From Chloroflexota bacterium (lineage in GTDB: Bacteria > Chloroflexota > Dehalococcoidia > Dehalococcoidales > RBG-16-60-22), in contig JACZSH010000071.1 in NCBI GenBank assembly GCA_022574315.1, forward strand, positions 1 through 7,258: a stretch of 7,258 bases of DNA, read 5' to 3'. The notes beneath the pieces are model-generated. The model made no database searches, was not told the origin of the DNA, and saw only the letters and a list, made by a program, of their open reading frames with translations. The position numbers and the translations under genes are program-made. Each line of letters begins with the position of its first letter. Position 1 is the first letter of the stretch. This document shows, in pieces, positions 1 to 4,733 of this stretch.

Positions 1-16
1 TTTATAGACTAACAAA

Positions 17-46
17 TTGCGACTCAGCCCCCTTTATTGCTATAAT
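17..46 (+). promoter_or_regulatory. sigma-A promoter of the tRNA-Ala gene
   Basis: A perfect TATAAT at 41-46 is preceded by TGC, giving an extended -10. A partial -35 (TTGCGA, 17-22; 4 of 6 consensus bases) lies 18 bp upstream. Transcription would begin near 52-54, only a few bases before the mature tRNA 5' end at 56, so the leader would be very short. Assignment rests on motif match and position only. Confidence 0.7.
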
Positions 47-55
47 ACCCGGAGT

Positions 56-128
56 GGGGCTGTAGCTCAGTTGGGAGAGCGCCTCCCTTGCACGGAGGAA
101 GTCAGGAGTTCGAGTCTCCTCAGCTCCA
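56..128 (+). tRNA. tRNA-Ala (anticodon UGC)
   Basis: A complete 73-nt cloverleaf can be folded by eye. The acceptor stem 56-62/121-127 carries the G3:U70 wobble pair, the main alanine identity element. The D stem is 65-68/77-80, the anticodon stem 82-86/94-98, and the T stem 104-108/116-120 with loop TTCGAGT. The anticodon loop CTTGCAC (87-93) gives anticodon TGC, which reads GCN alanine codons. The discriminator base is A128. The 3' CCA is not encoded (CT follows), so it must be added by nucleotidyltransferase. A run of six T at 130-135 directly after the gene may help termination. Confidence 0.97.
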
Positions 129-200
129 CTTTTTTATACGCCAGTTCAGCCTTCCTTGAACTCCGGCCACGAAACGGAAAGGCTGCCTCAGCCACAAAAG

Positions 201-229
201 TTCTACCCATTAATCATTTCTGCTATAAT
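201..229 (+). promoter_or_regulatory. extended -10 promoter upstream of the COG2426-type gene
   Basis: TGC-TATAAT at 221-229 is a perfect extended -10 element, the same nonamer as in the tRNA promoter. The hexamer 17 bp upstream (TTCTAC, 201-206) is a poor -35, as is common for extended -10 promoters. The start would be near 236, leaving about 60 nt of leader before the membrane protein gene. Between the tRNA and this promoter (136-200) I see only two small hairpins and no gene. Confidence 0.6.
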
Positions 230-265
230 CCAACTGGAAAGGTTATTCCGGCATTGGGAGGTATT

Positions 266-289
266 ATGTCGTCGCGCCGGGCAAGCTGA
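266..289 (+). other. possible 7-codon leader ORF (MSSRRAS)
   Basis: A Shine-Dalgarno-like GGGAGG (256-261) lies 4 nt before an ATG at 266. That frame reads seven codons and stops at TGA 287-289, six bases before the ATG at 296 and in the same reading frame. The downstream gene's own ATG has no good ribosome site. It may therefore depend on ribosomes that terminate here and reinitiate, or an ancestral longer N-terminus may have been cut by the TGA. No regulatory role is shown by the sequence. Confidence 0.3.
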
Positions 290-295
290 ACCCAG

Positions 296-829
296 ATGCT
301 GGATGAACTCATTGGCTCCACGCTATCCCGGGAACTGATCGTTATCATCATCTCGGCACTGCCCATAACCGAGCTGCGCGGCGCTCTGCCGGTGGGCATA
401 AGGCTGTTTCAGTTACCCTGGTATCAGGCTTTTTTTCTGGCGGTCATCGGCAATATGCTGCCCGTCCCCTTTTTGCTGCTCTTTCTGCAATCGCTGTTCA
501 AGACTATCCGCCGGACAGACCCCGGCCGCCGGCTGGTCAACAGTCTGCTCAGGCACACCCGGCGGCATTCCGCCATCGTGGAAAAATACGGCATTATCGG
601 CCTGATGCTGCTGGTGGCGGTGCCTCTGCCCGGGACCGGCGCCTGGACCGGGTCGATGGTCGCCTTTTTGCTCGGCCTGAGCTGGCACCGCGCCCTCCTC
701 TCCATTACCGTCGGGGTGCTGGTCAGCGGCGTCATCGTTACCGCCCTGTCTCTCCTGGGCTGGGGTGGCGTCATCATTGCCGGCGTCGGCCTGGTCGCTA
801 TCGTGCTGCTGGGGCTGTGGAAGGCGTAA
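296..829 (+). CDS. COG2426-family small membrane protein (annotated as small multi-drug export protein)
   Basis: A 177-residue, very hydrophobic protein resembling the Sm_multidrug_ex family (PF06695/COG2426), whose transport role is presumed from the name rather than proven. Two family-like blocks are visible: ALPITELRGALPVGI near residues 21-35, and VPLPGTGAWTGS near 108-119, both Gly/Pro-rich within membrane. About five hydrophobic segments can be drawn (roughly 12-36, 44-68, 98-128, 132-154, 156-175). A short basic stretch (about 69-92, KTIRRTDPGRRL) lies between the second and third and is probably cytoplasmic. No cleavable signal peptide is evident. ATG 296 is chosen because it follows an in-frame TGA by six bases and keeps the whole conserved N-terminal block. 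Its own ribosome site is weak, so coupling to the short upstream ORF is possible. It ends in TAA and converges on the nitroreductase gene. Confidence 0.85.
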   Translation: MLDELIGSTLSRELIVIIISALPITELRGALPVGIRLFQLPWYQAFFLAVIGNMLPVPFLLLFLQSLFKTIRRTDPGRRLVNSLLRHTRRHSAIVEKYGIIGLMLLVAVPLPGTGAWTGSMVAFLLGLSWHRALLSITVGVLVSGVIVTALSLLGWGGVIIAGVGLVAIVLLGLWKA

Positions 830-861
830 CCGGCAATTTTTGAATCTTTATCTGCACGGAA

Positions 862-1431
862 TTAGCCGATAATGATCTCGTCCAGCGCCCGCTTGGGCAC
901 GTGGTGCGTCCCCTGGCTGTCCCGCCAGTACTTCACATCTCCGTCCGGCCTCATCGCCTCGATCACCACTTTTTCCTTTGGTTTACCCAGGGCCAGCCCC
1001 AGGATGATTTCGTAGCGCGGTGGTATGTCAAGAGCCTGCCGCAGCTCGTCCTTACGCAGGTTTCCTATCATGCAGCCGCCCAGCCCCTTCTCCACCGCCC
1101 CCAGCAGGATGCTCTGCGCCACTATCCCGTGGTCGACTCCGAAAGACTGCTTTATCTCGGTGTCCTCGACGATAATGATATAGGCTGAGGGCTTTTCTCC
1201 TTCCTCCGGACCGCTCCAGTCCTTCAGATATGCCGCCCAGACAAAGCAGGGAAAAATCCTGGCGTTTTTTTCCGGTTCACTGGACAATACATATTTCAGT
1301 GCCTGCTTGTTGGCCGCCGACGGCGAAAGTCTGGCCAGGTCCACCAGTTCCCGCAGCGTCTCTTGGCTGATGGCAACGTCCTGGTGGAACCGCCGGTAGC
1401 TCCGGTTCTGCAGTATCAGGTCTCTTATCAT
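862..1431 (-). CDS. nitroreductase-family FMN flavoprotein
   Basis: A 189-residue protein of the nitroreductase superfamily (PF00881), cytoplasmic FMN-dependent NAD(P)H oxidoreductases that usually act as homodimers. The N-terminal NRSYRRF (residues 9-15) is the FMN-phosphate-binding signature. LSPSAANKQ (35-43) is the second flavin-contact motif. The segment from GVDHGIVAQS through GLGGCMIG (about 104-127) is the conserved central helix and glycine turn, and LGLALGKPKE follows. The substrate cannot be told from sequence: nitroaromatics, quinones and other flavin substrates are all known in the superfamily. Start ATG 1429-1431 is preferred over an upstream frame opening at 1542, because AGGAGG (1438-1443) sits 6 nt before it and the family N-terminus begins there. 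The extra 37 residues would be non-homologous and would run into the parA operator region. It is convergent with the COG2426 gene and divergent from parA. Confidence 0.9.
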   Translation of the reverse strand: MIRDLILQNRSYRRFHQDVAISQETLRELVDLARLSPSAANKQALKYVLSSEPEKNARIFPCFVWAAYLKDWSGPEEGEKPSAYIIIVEDTEIKQSFGVDHGIVAQSILLGAVEKGLGGCMIGNLRKDELRQALDIPPRYEIILGLALGKPKEKVVIEAMRPDGDVKYWRDSQGTHHVPKRALDEIIIG

Positions 1432-1460
1432 GTCGCGCCTCCTCGTTAATATCCAGTCTA

Positions 1461-1469
1461 AATATAGCA
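1461..1469 (-). promoter_or_regulatory. probable extended -10 promoter of the nitroreductase gene
   Basis: On the minus strand TGC-TATATT occupies 1469-1461, a good extended -10 with one mismatch in the hexamer. No convincing -35 is seen about 17 bp upstream. The start would be near 1454, giving a leader of about 20 nt that contains the AGGAGG ribosome site. The promoter lies about 65 bp from the repeats over the parA promoter, so the two divergent units could share regulation. Confidence 0.45.
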
Positions 1470-1533
1470 CACTGCGGACGGGTAATGCCATAACCCGCCA
1501 ACACCCCCGCCACCGACCGTTTTTTCTGTAGTA

Positions 1534-1590
1534 TTTGCGCAATAGAGTATTGACGCATTTGCGTAATTGCGTTATAATTAGGGCGCAAAG
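1534..1590. repeat. cluster of TTGCG(C/T)AA-type motifs over the parA promoter (candidate operator/parS)
   Basis: Three same-direction copies of a 10-bp motif are visible: TTTGCGCAAT at 1534-1543 (containing the palindrome TTGCGCAA), TTTGCGTAAT at 1558-1567, and the overlapping ATTGCGTTAT at 1566-1575. A perfect inverted pair ACGCA/TGCGT spans 1553-1564. A reverse half-site GCGCAAA is at 1583-1589. The repeats cover both promoter hexamers of parA, so a protein bound here should block transcription. Autoregulation through upstream repeats, often shared with the centromere, is established for ParA cassettes with small ribbon-helix-helix partners. Assigning it here is inference. Confidence 0.6.
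1550..1578 (+). promoter_or_regulatory. strong sigma-A promoter of the parA cassette
   Basis: TTGACG (1550-1555; 5 of 6 consensus) and TATAAT (1573-1578; 6 of 6) are separated by the ideal 17 bp. The start would be near 1585, putting the AAAGGAGG ribosome site at 1587-1594 in a very short leader. Near-consensus strength with overlapping repeats suggests a promoter that is normally repressed. Confidence 0.8.
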
Positions 1591-1601
1591 GAGGTCGCAG
1601 C

Positions 1602-2378
1602 GTGCCCGTTATCTGCGTCACCAACCAGAAAGGCGGCGTCGGCAAGACCACCACCTCGGCCGCCCTCGCCCACGCCCTCACCGAGTACGACCATCGGGTC
1701 CTCCTCGTCGACTGGGACCCGCAGGCCAGCCTGACCATCACCATGGGTATCGACCCGGATAACCTCAAGCTCACCGGTTACAGCACCCTCGCCGCCGCCA
1801 TCCGGAACAATCATCGCCCTTCCCTGCGTGATGTCGTTATCCCCACCACCCACCCCGGTATCGACCTCGTGCCTTCCAACATCGAGCTGTCCCAGGCCGA
1901 ACTCGACCTGGTGGGCGCTTTCACCCGGGAGCTCATCCTCCGCGACATGCTCGACTCGGTGCGCCGGACTTATGATTATATCCTGGTCGATTGTCTGCCC
2001 AGCCTCGGCCTGCTCACCATCAACGCCCTCTCCGCCGCCGACCGGGTGCTCATCCCGCTCCAGGCCGATTTCCTGGCCATGAAAGGCCTCGCCCTCCTCC
2101 TCGACACCATCATCCGCGTCCGTGACCGCCTCAACCCGGGTCTAGAAATCGCCGGCATCCTCTTCACCATGACCAATTCCCGCACCCTCCACTGCCGTGA
2201 AGTCATGGCCGTCACCCGCAAAGCTTTCGGCAACCGGATAAAAGTCTTTGACACCCAGGTCCCCAGCAGCGTCCGTTTCAAGGAAGCGCCCGCGGCCGGC
2301 GGCTCCATCCTCACCTACGCCCCCGGCTCCGAAGGAGCTAATGCCTATCGTCTACTCGCCAAGGAGATGATGAAATGA
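1602..2378 (+). CDS. parA: ParA/Soj-family partition ATPase
   Basis: A 258-residue P-loop ATPase of the ParA/Soj/MinD (SIMIBI) class. The deviant Walker A KGGVGKTT is at residues 10-17, with the signature Lys10 that defines this family. The A' motif LLVDWDPQASLT is at 34-45 and Walker B YDYILVDCLPS is around 124-134 (Asp130). Proteins of this kind bind DNA nonspecifically as ATP dimers and move or space DNA bound by a partner protein. There is no N-terminal helix-turn-helix extension, so this is the short form; repression would have to come from the partner. Start GTG 1602 is supported by AAAGGAGG (1587-1594) and because MPVICVTNQKGGVGK is the normal N-terminus. The stop overlaps the next ATG by 4 bp (ATGA), indicating translational coupling. 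No parB, gidA/gidB or origin is beside it, so this may be an accessory or mobile-element-derived cassette rather than the primary chromosomal parAB. Confidence 0.92.
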   Translation: MPVICVTNQKGGVGKTTTSAALAHALTEYDHRVLLVDWDPQASLTITMGIDPDNLKLTGYSTLAAAIRNNHRPSLRDVVIPTTHPGIDLVPSNIELSQAELDLVGAFTRELILRDMLDSVRRTYDYILVDCLPSLGLLTINALSAADRVLIPLQADFLAMKGLALLLDTIIRVRDRLNPGLEIAGILFTMTNSRTLHCREVMAVTRKAFGNRIKVFDTQVPSSVRFKEAPAAGGSILTYAPGSEGANAYRLLAKEMMK

Positions 2379-2713
2379 AAAGAGTCAGTATTACCCAAGA
2401 GCTTGCCTACGGTGCCGCCCTCGACCGCTTTACGGGCACCGAGCGCCCCGCCCCCACCCCGAAGAAAAGCAAGCCGCCGGCACCCCCACCCGCGGAGACT
2501 GCCGTGATTAAGCTCTCCGTCTTCCTCCAGCACGGGGAAGACACCTACCTGGAATCTCTCTCCTCGTCGGCCAAGTTCAGCGGCGGTAAAAAACTGAGCA
2601 AGACCCGCCTCATCGAGGCCATGGTGCGCGCCTTCCGCCGCAGCCGGCTCGACGTGCGCGGCGTGAAGACTGATGAGGAACTCCTCAAAAGAGTAATTGC
2701 GCAATTACGTTAA
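2375..2713 (+). CDS. small ParA-partner, putative ribbon-helix-helix DNA-binding protein
   Basis: A 112-residue basic protein with no homologue I can name. Its layout is an N-terminal tail, a Pro/Lys-rich linker around residues 26-41, then a core. In the core, IKLSVFL (45-51) reads as a beta strand, EDTYLESLSSSAKFSG as a first helix, and SKTRLIEAMVRAFRRS as a second helix. Strand-helix-helix with (K/R)(S/T)xLIxxxV in the second helix is typical of ribbon-helix-helix proteins such as those partnering short ParA ATPases. A helical tail (DEELLKRVIAQLR) closes the protein. Ribosome site AAGGAG (2361-2366) lies 8 nt before ATG 2375, inside the parA 3' end. The gene's last codons form a 16-bp palindrome of the same motif found over the parA promoter. 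It probably binds those sites and represses the cassette. The fold and role are inferred; no structure-based test was possible. Confidence 0.72.
   Translation: MKRVSITQELAYGAALDRFTGTERPAPTPKKSKPPAPPPAETAVIKLSVFLQHGEDTYLESLSSSAKFSGGKKLSKTRLIEAMVRAFRRSRLDVRGVKTDEELLKRVIAQLR
2693..2708. repeat. perfect 16-bp palindrome GTAATTGCGCAATTAC at the end of the RHH gene
   Basis: The sequence equals its own reverse complement across all 16 bases and carries the TTGCGCAA core found at 1535-1542. It encodes the last residues (VIAQL) and lies 2 bp before the stop at 2711-2713. TTGCGCAATTACG (2697-2709) is identical to 3870-3882. A degenerate half-site, TTTGCGCA, follows at 2720-2727. No T-run follows the palindrome, so it is unlikely to be a terminator. 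A binding site for the cassette's own DNA-binding protein is the better explanation. Confidence 0.75.
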
Positions 2714-2752
2714 TGAGGCTTTGCGCACCTGATCAGACTGATATCCATCTCA

Positions 2753-2782
2753 TTGACAGCAGAGAGAACAGGGCATTATAAT
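2753..2782 (+). promoter_or_regulatory. consensus sigma-A promoter for the panB transcript
   Basis: TTGACA (2753-2758) and TATAAT (2777-2782) both match consensus exactly, with an 18-bp spacer. The start would be near 2789, giving a leader of about 180 nt before panB that contains a possible small ORF. It is the best-matching promoter in the window. Confidence 0.8.
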
Positions 2783-2785
2783 GCC
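2772..2785. promoter_or_regulatory. 14-bp perfect palindrome on the panB -10 region (candidate operator)
   Basis: GGCATTATAATGCC is self-complementary over 14 bases and encloses the -10 hexamer. CAG (2769-2771) and CTG (2787-2789) extend the symmetry with one unpaired base. A dimeric repressor binding here would occlude RNA polymerase. The regulator is unknown. Because TATAAT is partly symmetric by itself, some of this symmetry may be chance. Confidence 0.4.
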
Positions 2786-2829
2786 TCTGGTTGGGCTATA
2801 TTTCGTTTCTCTTTCAAGATAATTACCCC

Positions 2830-2949
2830 GTGGAGATAATCAAAAAGATGCGCTGGGTAAAAAATATCATCGAGATTGTCGGCGAAACTCAGCCCGACCT
2901 GAAGGTATCCGCTCCCGGCGTGGCCGACCTGAAAATACCCTTACCCTAA
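2830..2949 (+). CDS. possible small ORF (39 codons) in the panB leader, unknown function
   Basis: GTG 2830 opens a 39-codon frame ending at TAA 2947-2949, 22 bp before panB. An internal ATG at 2848 would give 33 residues starting MRWVKNIIEIVGETQPD. The composition looks protein-like: alternating hydrophobic and acidic residues, and GC-rich third positions in its second half. A weak GGAG (2832-2835) is 12 nt before ATG 2848; the GTG has no ribosome site. I recognise no family. It lies downstream of the panB promoter on the same strand, so it would be co-transcribed. It could be a real microprotein, a leader ORF, or the tail of a lost gene. The remaining leader (2783-2829) shows nothing else. 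Confidence 0.3.
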   Translation: MEIIKKMRWVKNIIEIVGETQPDLKVSAPGVADLKIPLP

Positions 2950-2971
2950 ATACATAAGGAGGAGACAGCAG

Positions 2972-3817
2972 ATGAAAAAGACCATCCTTGACTTCAAAGC
3001 AATGAAAAAGAAAGGGGAGAAAATCACTTACCTCACCGCCTATGACTTTCCTATAGCTCAACTCTGCGAGAAGGCGGGTTTCGATATGCTCCTGGTCGGA
3101 GACAGCGCCGGCATGGTCGTCCACGGCTACTCCGGCACCGTCCCGATGACCATGGACCAGATGATTCAGCACGCTGAGGATGTCAGGAGGGGCGCTCCCA
3201 ACACCTTTATTATCGGGGACATGCCTTTCCTCTCCTACCAGCTAAGCGTGGAAAATGCCATCGCCAATGCCGGCCGTTTTTACAAGGAAGCCGGGGTGGA
3301 TGCCATCAAGCTGGAAGGCGGCCTGCGCGTCGTCGATAAGGTCAGGGGCATCGTGGACGCCGGTATGAACGCAATGGGCCACATCGGCCTCACCCCGCAG
3401 AGTTCCGGTCAGGTGGGTGGTTTCAAAGCCCAGGGCCGGACCGCGGACACCGCCCTGGAAGTGATTGAAGATGCGGTGGCGATCGAAAAAGCGGGCGCAT
3501 TTGCCCTCCTGGTGGAAGCGGTTCCCCCGGAAGTCGGCAAGATAATCACCGAAACGCTCTCGATACCTGTCCTGGGTATCGGCGCCGGCATGTACACCGA
3601 CGGCCAGGTGCTGATTGTCGGCGACCTGCTCGGCCTGTTTGAGGCCTTCACTCCCAAGTTCGTCAAAAAGTACGCCAACCTGAGTGAGGTTATCGAGAAA
3701 GCCTTCGGCGAGTATATCGACGACGTCCAGACCAGCAAGTTCCCCGAAGAGAAGCATTGCTACCGGATGGTTGAAGGAGAACTGGACAAGCTGGAAGGGC
3801 GACTCAAAGAAAAATAG
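2972..3817 (+). CDS. panB: 3-methyl-2-oxobutanoate hydroxymethyltransferase (ketopantoate hydroxymethyltransferase)
   Basis: PanB transfers a hydroxymethyl group from 5,10-methylenetetrahydrofolate to 3-methyl-2-oxobutanoate, forming 2-dehydropantoate, the first committed step of pantothenate and CoA synthesis. The 281 residues match the family's usual length and its TIM-barrel order: LTAYDFPIA (21-29), VGDSAGMVVHGY (42-53) with metal ligand Asp44, IGDMPF (81-86) with Asp83, KLEGG (113-117), GHIGLTPQS (136-144), LVEAVP (180-185) with the probable catalytic Glu182, and LGIGAG (201-206). All the expected active-site residues are present. Ala46 stands where many PanB have Leu in VGDSLGM. Start ATG 2972 is preceded by GGAGG (2958-2962) at 9 nt. 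It ends in TAG. No panC or panD is in the window. Its need for methylenetetrahydrofolate links it loosely to the folate C1 genes nearby, but they are on the other strand and not co-transcribed. Confidence 0.96.
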   Translation: MKKTILDFKAMKKKGEKITYLTAYDFPIAQLCEKAGFDMLLVGDSAGMVVHGYSGTVPMTMDQMIQHAEDVRRGAPNTFIIGDMPFLSYQLSVENAIANAGRFYKEAGVDAIKLEGGLRVVDKVRGIVDAGMNAMGHIGLTPQSSGQVGGFKAQGRTADTALEVIEDAVAIEKAGAFALLVEAVPPEVGKIITETLSIPVLGIGAGMYTDGQVLIVGDLLGLFEAFTPKFVKKYANLSEVIEKAFGEYIDDVQTSKFPEEKHCYRMVEGELDKLEGRLKEK

Positions 3818-3854
3818 GCCGGTCGGGTAGGGCGTGGGCGAAGAATCTCTGATT

Positions 3855-3884
3855 AGCGTGATTACGCATTTGCGCAATTACGCT
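3855..3884. repeat. 30-bp imperfect palindrome with the ParA-cassette motif, downstream of panB
   Basis: Positions 3855-3884 are an inverted repeat with 12 of 15 arm positions paired (outer arms AGCGT/ACGCT). Inside it, ACGCATTTGCGCAATTACG (3864-3882) matches 17 of 19 bases of 1553-1571 at the parA promoter. It shares 13 identical bases with the palindrome at the RHH gene's end. It lies about 1.1 kb from the cassette and is not in front of any gene start, so a centromere-like or spreading site is more likely than an operator. No T-run follows, so it is a poor terminator candidate. Confidence 0.65.
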
Positions 3885-3918
3885 TGCAGGCGCCGGCTTC
3901 CGGGTATTCAGGCGCGGG

Positions 3919-4104
3919 GTTTTGTAGTCCAGTATCTCCAGCGCGGCACGATGATAAACTCTTTTTCTCCCGCTGACCGCTGATTATCTTCCTGAAGTTT
4001 TATAGCCCAGTATCTCCAGCATGGTCGTCTGGGTGAACTCTGCCCCCGGCGGCAGGATGATGAAGTCTTTTTCGTCCCACTGACCGCTGACTACCTTCCT
4101 GAAG
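3919..4104. repeat. decayed tandem duplication of the DUF1638 gene 3' end
   Basis: Copy 2 (3997-4104) is the 3' part of the DUF1638 reading frame on the minus strand. Copy 1 (3919-3997) matches it at both ends: 3919-3942 against 3997-4020 (22 of 24 bases), and 3960-3997 against 4066-4104 with few changes. Copy 1 lacks about 28 bp from the middle and one base at 3967/3968, so its reading frame is broken. Read on the minus strand it begins FRKIISGQ, against FRKVVSGQ in copy 2. It is either a tandem duplication or the last remnant of a second DUF1638 gene. The stretch 3885-3918 shows nothing else. Confidence 0.75.
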
Positions 4105-4130
4105 AAGTCCAGAGAGCCCTCGATTTCCTC
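3984..4130 (-). pseudogene. in-frame C-terminal continuation of the DUF1638 gene beyond a TAG
   Basis: Directly after the TAG at 4133-4131 the same frame continues for 48 sense codons to TAA (3984-3986): EEIEGSLDFFRKVVSGQWDE, then KDFIILPPGAEFTQTTMLEI, then LGYKTSGR. The WDxxDFxxxPPG pattern is what I expect at the C-terminus of DUF1638 proteins, so this is true gene sequence and not chance. Read through, the product would be about 232 residues, a normal family length, against 183 when stopped at TAG. The final SGR arises at the junction with the duplicated copy. No start codon with a ribosome site lies after the TAG, so this part is made only if the amber codon is read through. A CAG-to-TAG nonsense change is the simplest origin. 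Confidence 0.7.
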
Positions 4131-4682
4131 CTATGACAATCCCAGGAACTCGGCGTTGGCCCGGCCAGTCTGCCGGTATGCCTCCAGGTCGTAGGCGCCG
4201 GTATCTATCAGGGCTATCCGGGTGTAATTCTTGAACTCCTCGTTTATCACCCACCGGGCGGTCTCCTCGCTGAAGCGCTCCTTGTACTCTTCGTAAGAGC
4301 CAAGCGGCGACTGCCCCTCCTCGATATAGCCCCGCGTCAGGTAATAGGTGCCCGGGACCCGCTCGTGCTCCTGACGGTGGGCTTCGGCTGAACCCAGCCA
4401 GAAGCTGATGCAGTCATGCGCCCTGGGGATGACCAGCGGCTGCCGGCCCGCTTTCACCCCGACGATGCCGCTGCCGCAGGTACCGTAGCCGAGGACGATA
4501 TAGTCTACGTCCTCAGCCGCCTGGTCGATTATTTCCTGGATGGCCGCCGGCATTTTACTCGGCGTGCGGTGCAGTCCCTGCTCCAGGTACTCGATGCAGA
4601 CCCCGGAGCCGTCAACCGCCTCCAGCTCGTGTTTCAGCACGCGGCAGGCAATGACTAATATTTTCCCTCGTTTTTTTACCAC
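4131..4682 (-). CDS. DUF1638 domain protein, truncated by an in-frame TAG
   Basis: A 183-residue reading frame of the DUF1638 family, whose biochemical role is not established. Its genes are often found beside corrinoid-dependent methyltransferases. Visible family blocks: ILVIACRVLKHEL near residues 8-20, YIVLGYGTCGSGIVGV near 61-76, LVIPRAHDCISFWLG near 82-96 with Cys/His/Asp residues suited to metal or cofactor contact, and GTYYLTRGYIEE near 111-122. Start GTG 4682 is supported by GGGAG (4690-4694) 7 nt upstream. It follows the RACo gene by 51 bp on the same strand, so it is probably the third gene of that operon. It stops at TAG (4131-4133), about 50 residues short of the usual C-terminus, which is still encoded downstream in frame. 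The truncated protein may be non-functional. Sequencing error, nonsense mutation and amber suppression are the alternatives. Confidence 0.8.
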   Translation of the reverse strand: MVKKRGKILVIACRVLKHELEAVDGSGVCIEYLEQGLHRTPSKMPAAIQEIIDQAAEDVDYIVLGYGTCGSGIVGVKAGRQPLVIPRAHDCISFWLGSAEAHRQEHERVPGTYYLTRGYIEEGQSPLGSYEEYKERFSEETARWVINEEFKNYTRIALIDTGAYDLEAYRQTGRANAEFLGLS

Positions 4683-4733
4683 TGAATTACTCCCGGCAAC
4701 CTTATTTTAATTTTATCCCCCGTCCCGGACCGG

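Noticed and set aside
143..193. Two small hairpins after the tRNA (AGTTCA/TGAACT at 143-162; GGCTG/CAGCC at 181-193) as a terminator or attachment site
   Set aside because: The stems are only 5-6 bp with no following T-run. I found no second copy of the tRNA 3' end in the window that would mark an integrated element.
830..861. Bidirectional terminator between the COG2426 and nitroreductase genes
   Set aside because: The gap is AT-rich but only a weak CGGC/GCCG pairing with a long loop can be drawn, so no terminator is supported.
1432..1542. 37-residue N-terminal extension of the nitroreductase
   Set aside because: It reads through the parA operator side, has no family similarity, and the internal ATG at 1431 has an ideal AGGAGG 6 nt upstream.
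3815..3856. Amber readthrough of panB
   Set aside because: PanB is already full length at its TAG, and the frame beyond it meets another stop about 12 codons later without family-like sequence. Here TAG is acting as an ordinary stop.
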